This document shows positions 61,101 through 64,000 of a DNA stretch of 64,000 nt, one piece after another. Source of the stretch: Vitrella brassicaformis (lineage: Eukaryota; Sar; Vitrellaceae); NCBI GenBank assembly GCA_001179505.1, contig CDMY01000086.1, forward strand, positions 70,147 through 134,146, given 5' to 3'. The first letter of the stretch is position 1. Each line of letters starts with the position of its first letter. Position numbers and translations under genes: made by a program. The notes beneath the pieces are model-generated. The model was not told the DNA's origin and searched no databases. It was given only the letters and a program-made list of their open reading frames with translations.

Positions 61101-63994
61101 GCGAGTGGACGGTCTTGAGCAAAGCGATGACCGCCTTGTAGAAGGGCAGCCGGTCTAGCATGTTGGTGAAAGACGTCATCAGAGTTCGCGAAAAAAAGTG
61201 ACCCAGGCACGACGTGGCCAGCCTGCAGGCAGGCAGGCAGAGCGCCCAACGAATGACTTTCATGCACATAGGATAGATACTTGAGGTCCGGGTAGCTGGC
61301 TGGATGGCGCGTGCTCTGCCCACCAGGCGTTGGCTTGTGTCAAGATTCGCTCTGCCTGCTGGGATTTGTCCTGCCTGTGAGCCGAGGAGGATGTGGGCGT
61401 GGAGGCACGAGCGTGGGCGTCAACCTCACTCAGGATGCCATTCAACGCCTGACGCAGGCACACACACCACACCACACCACACACATTCAGCACACACACG
61501 GACGCGCCCATCCCATCCCATCCTTGCTTCCTTGCTTCCGTGGGCGACTGGCTAGCGCGAGGGTAGGGAGTGTGGCTGTGGTGGCTGTGGTGGCCTTACA
61601 ATGACGTGATCGCAGATGTCTTGGTCTTGTGCTGCTTGTGCGGCCTGGGTGGCGGCTGCGTCCCAAGAAGTGGCATTCCCCTTGTCACCACGCGAATCGC
61701 CAGCTGATGAATACCCCACACCCTTGGCGAAAAAAGATCCACCTGGGGAGGCACAGTGTCATAGTTAACACAAGCAGACAGACAGAGATGGATGGATGGA
61801 CGCACAAGTGACTTAAACGGTCGACCGTCTGTCTGTGTGTGAGTCTGTCTGTCTGTCTGTCTGTCATCCATGGATATCTATCTGAGAGCGGCCCGTTAGT
61901 GAGTGCCGTACCGTCGGTGTTCTTGGCCGATGACGAGGGTGGCTTGCGCACCACTGCAGGGACCTCGCCGCCTTCGACAGACAACGGAAGCAAGCAAGGA
62001 ACGAACCGTATGGGCCATCAAGCAACCGTATGGCACGGCATGGCCTGGCCTGGCTGCTTGTGTGTATGGTCCGTCACTGTAGGGCGAATGAGTGAATGAG
62101 TTGCCTGCGTACCTTGGAGGGCCGAGAGTGCCTTTTTGACGCATGGCCCTGTGTCTTGAATCTTGGCCGACAGCGTGAGGGTGTGGCTGGTGCTGGGTGC
62201 CAGGTCACACAGCAACGCTATCTGGGCCAGGTGACGCTCACTGATCGATCGATCAGTCAACCAAAGCACACACATGCGATGCGTCCATCCATCCATCCAG
62301 CAATGAATACTCTTAAGACAAGGAAAGGCTTGCTGTGATGTGGTGGGCCAGCCCAGCCCACGTGCACGTGTGTATGTGTATGAGTGCGTACATGGGGTGG
62401 TAGGCGGCATCCAAGTTGTCGTGCGCCGAGAAGTCTACCGCGGCATATGACTGGATGAACCGGAGGAAGAACTCTGACACACGCAGGCAGGCAGGCAGGC
62501 AATGCAGGCGATTCAAAGCAATGCGATGGATCGAGAGGTGTACGTGTGAATGTCTCTCACGCACGTACCGATGATCTCAGAGGCTTGAACTGTCGGGTTC
62601 CAGCCCCTGACATGATGATAGACAGACAGACAGACAGGGGGCGGGGCGCAGGAAGGAAGGGAGGACTCCTGGTGCAGGTCGGTTGACCTGACCCATTCAT
62701 GCATGTGTGCCATTGAGGGTAGGCAGGTACCTGAGGGTGATAAGGGGATGGCAGGTGAGCGAGTCGAACATGGACACGTTGGGAGACACCCGAGGGTCGC
62801 TGACATACACACCCACACATCAATCATGCGTGCCATTGTCTGTGTGTGCGCTTCGGAGCGTCCGTGAGTGCGTACATGAATCGCAGTCGTGGCCGGACGT
62901 ATATCAGCTGAGGTGGATAGAAGGGGTGCAGGTCGTCCTGACACACGGCACGACACCACATCCCAGCACACACGTCTGTGGCTGTCGTGCCGTGTTGTCT
63001 CAAGGGAGCGTGCGTGTGATGTGGGTGAGGTGACCTTGAAGTGGAGTTCGAATATGATAGCCCCGTCGAAGCCCTGGTCAGACAGGGTCTTCAGGTCTTG
63101 AGAGATAGTCGACTCCGCCGCGAAGGCCTCGCGAGGCAGGACCACACGCCAGTTGTACACACTGCACACACACACACACACACACAGACAGACAGACAGA
63201 CAGATAAACGGAATCAATTGCAACCCAGGCTGACTCAGAGTCAAAGCCCACATTATTGATGCAGCCCCTCCGTACCTGTCTTCGATTGCATCAGCGTTCC
63301 ATCGGAGGCTCTGCTCCTGGATTCGGAGAAGCTCATTGGAAAGGATCTGAAAGGCCTCCTGGGAGGTAAAAATCTGGCGCTTCGCAAACTGGTCGATATT
63401 GTGCTTCTGCAGGCAGCGGCCGCGCACACACATACACATACATAGGCGGGTCGGTGAAAGGCATGTGTAGCTGAGAGGTGCGTCAGTATCAGTCATGTCA
63501 CGTGTGCGTCCGTCCCACCGACCGACCTGTTTCTTTGACATTCTGAATTCCTCGGCCTGTTTCCATTTGATCTTCTTGTGGTACTTCTGCTCCGTCTTGG
63601 CAACCTCCCCCTCTTCCTCCAAGTCGTAACCCTGCTGGTCGTCATACTCTACATGGCATGGATGGCACAGTCCGGTAGGTGAACACAAGCAGGTCAGACA
63701 GAACACTTGTGCGTGTACCCACCCCCTGCCTGTCCTGCGTTCTGTCCTGTCCTTCCCGCGCTTGCTTGGTTCCTTCCTTGGCTGCTTACCGTCGTCATAG
63801 GCAATATCTTCGTCGTCGTGCTGCTCGTCGGCGTCCCTCATCTCCTCGTCCACACAGGTACCGCCACGACCCGCTGGCTGAGGAGAAGAAGAAGGCAGGT
63901 TGCCATCGCCTTCAAGCAAGTCCTGTCGGACACAGAAAGAAACACACGTATGTACGGAGAATGCAACCGTACATTACGTACGGCCAACCCATGA
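58152..63994 (-). CDS. Large ubiquitin-conjugating enzyme with two UBC folds, BIRC6/UBE2O-like; 5' partial
   Basis: At least 20 exons; the gene continues past the right edge because the exon at about 63925 begins after a splice acceptor. From the 5' side: acidic CVDEEMRDADEQHDDEDIAY, basic TEQKYHKKIKWKQAEEFRMS, ILSNELLRIQEQSLRWNADA, then a first UBC-like fold, WRVVLPREAFAAES, GFDGAIIFELHFKDDLHPFY, LIYVRPRLRFDPRVSPN then SMFDSLTCHPLITLRGWNP. A long helical region follows (SCLGHFFSRTLMTSFTNML, LPFYKAVIALLKTVHSRASD). The second, canonical UBC is LWRALITGPTETPYDSGVFL, FDIYFPPEYPTIPPKVSFRS, NPNLYNCGKVCLSLLGTWSG (active Cys in KVC), SIHSLILVKEPYYNEPGYER and EWAMLDMMNSKAFPEFRDV. The EPGYER and NPNLY-x-x-GKVCLS-LL-x-TW signatures are those of BIRC6/UBE2O. 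It transfers ubiquitin, probably acting as a hybrid E2/E3. A poly-Ala tract precedes the C-terminal KLEQLLGQFREAVSKL. Confidence 0.88.
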
Positions 63995-64000
63995 CATGCA

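Overview
This is nuclear DNA from a gene-dense, intron-rich protist. Genes sit 100-600 bp apart, alternate strands, and are often head to head. Most coding sequences are cut by many short (about 60-120 nt) introns that start GT, end (TG)n-CAG and are full of CA/TG repeats. High coding GC, two-sided CA/TG microsatellites, ciliary (SHIPPO-repeat) proteins, a proteobacterial-type fold-I amino-acid decarboxylase, heme oxygenase-like and kynurenine-pathway genes together suggest a photosynthetic alveolate such as a chromerid (Vitrella-like). No search could be run, so that identification is inference.

Layout, left to right (CDS spans include introns): SPFH/Band-7 membrane protein (1-786, -, partial); J-domain protein (1104-2700, +); tRNA m2G10 methyltransferase TRMT11 (3221-5958, -); Orn/Lys/Arg decarboxylase (6246-11445, +, interrupted by a 300-N gap); heme-oxygenase-like protein that has lost the catalytic Asp (11971-13066, -); intronless hypothetical with an apparent C-terminal frameshift (13632-14573, +); histidine-rich helical hypothetical (15303-17380, -); proline-rich hypothetical (18674-19414, -); small secreted cysteine-knot protein (20374-20891, -); FAM135-type lipase/esterase (21168-26229, +); BTB/POZ protein (26795-30207, -); ETF-ubiquinone oxidoreductase (30378-32834, +); EF-hand-like protein (33348-36387, -); rhomboid protease (36494-37627, +); low-complexity hypothetical (40469-41361, -); PARP-type ADP-ribosyltransferase (41924-43434, -); CDGSH iron-sulfur protein (43578-44060, +); SHIPPO/ODF3-like ciliary protein with a duplicated exon cassette (45371-48617, -, 300-N gap); phosphatidylglycerophosphate synthase (48806-49800, -); proteasome subunit Rpn12/PSMD8 (50088-51794, +); secreted Pro/Gly/Asp repeat protein (52912-54876, -); kynurenine 3-monooxygenase (55169-57573, +); large E2 with two UBC folds, BIRC6/UBE2O-like (58152->63994, -, 5' partial).

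The genes form no operon; they are housekeeping (tRNA modification, proteasome, ubiquitin, cardiolipin precursor synthesis, mitochondrial electron transfer) mixed with lineage-specific secreted and hypothetical proteins. Two genome-level patterns stand out. A short element, GCGAGCTYA or a close variant, recurs at most divergent promoters just upstream of start codons. Many introns also carry a CA tract next to the donor and a TG tract next to the acceptor, so each could fold on itself. No tRNA, rRNA, CRISPR array or recognisable transposon was found.
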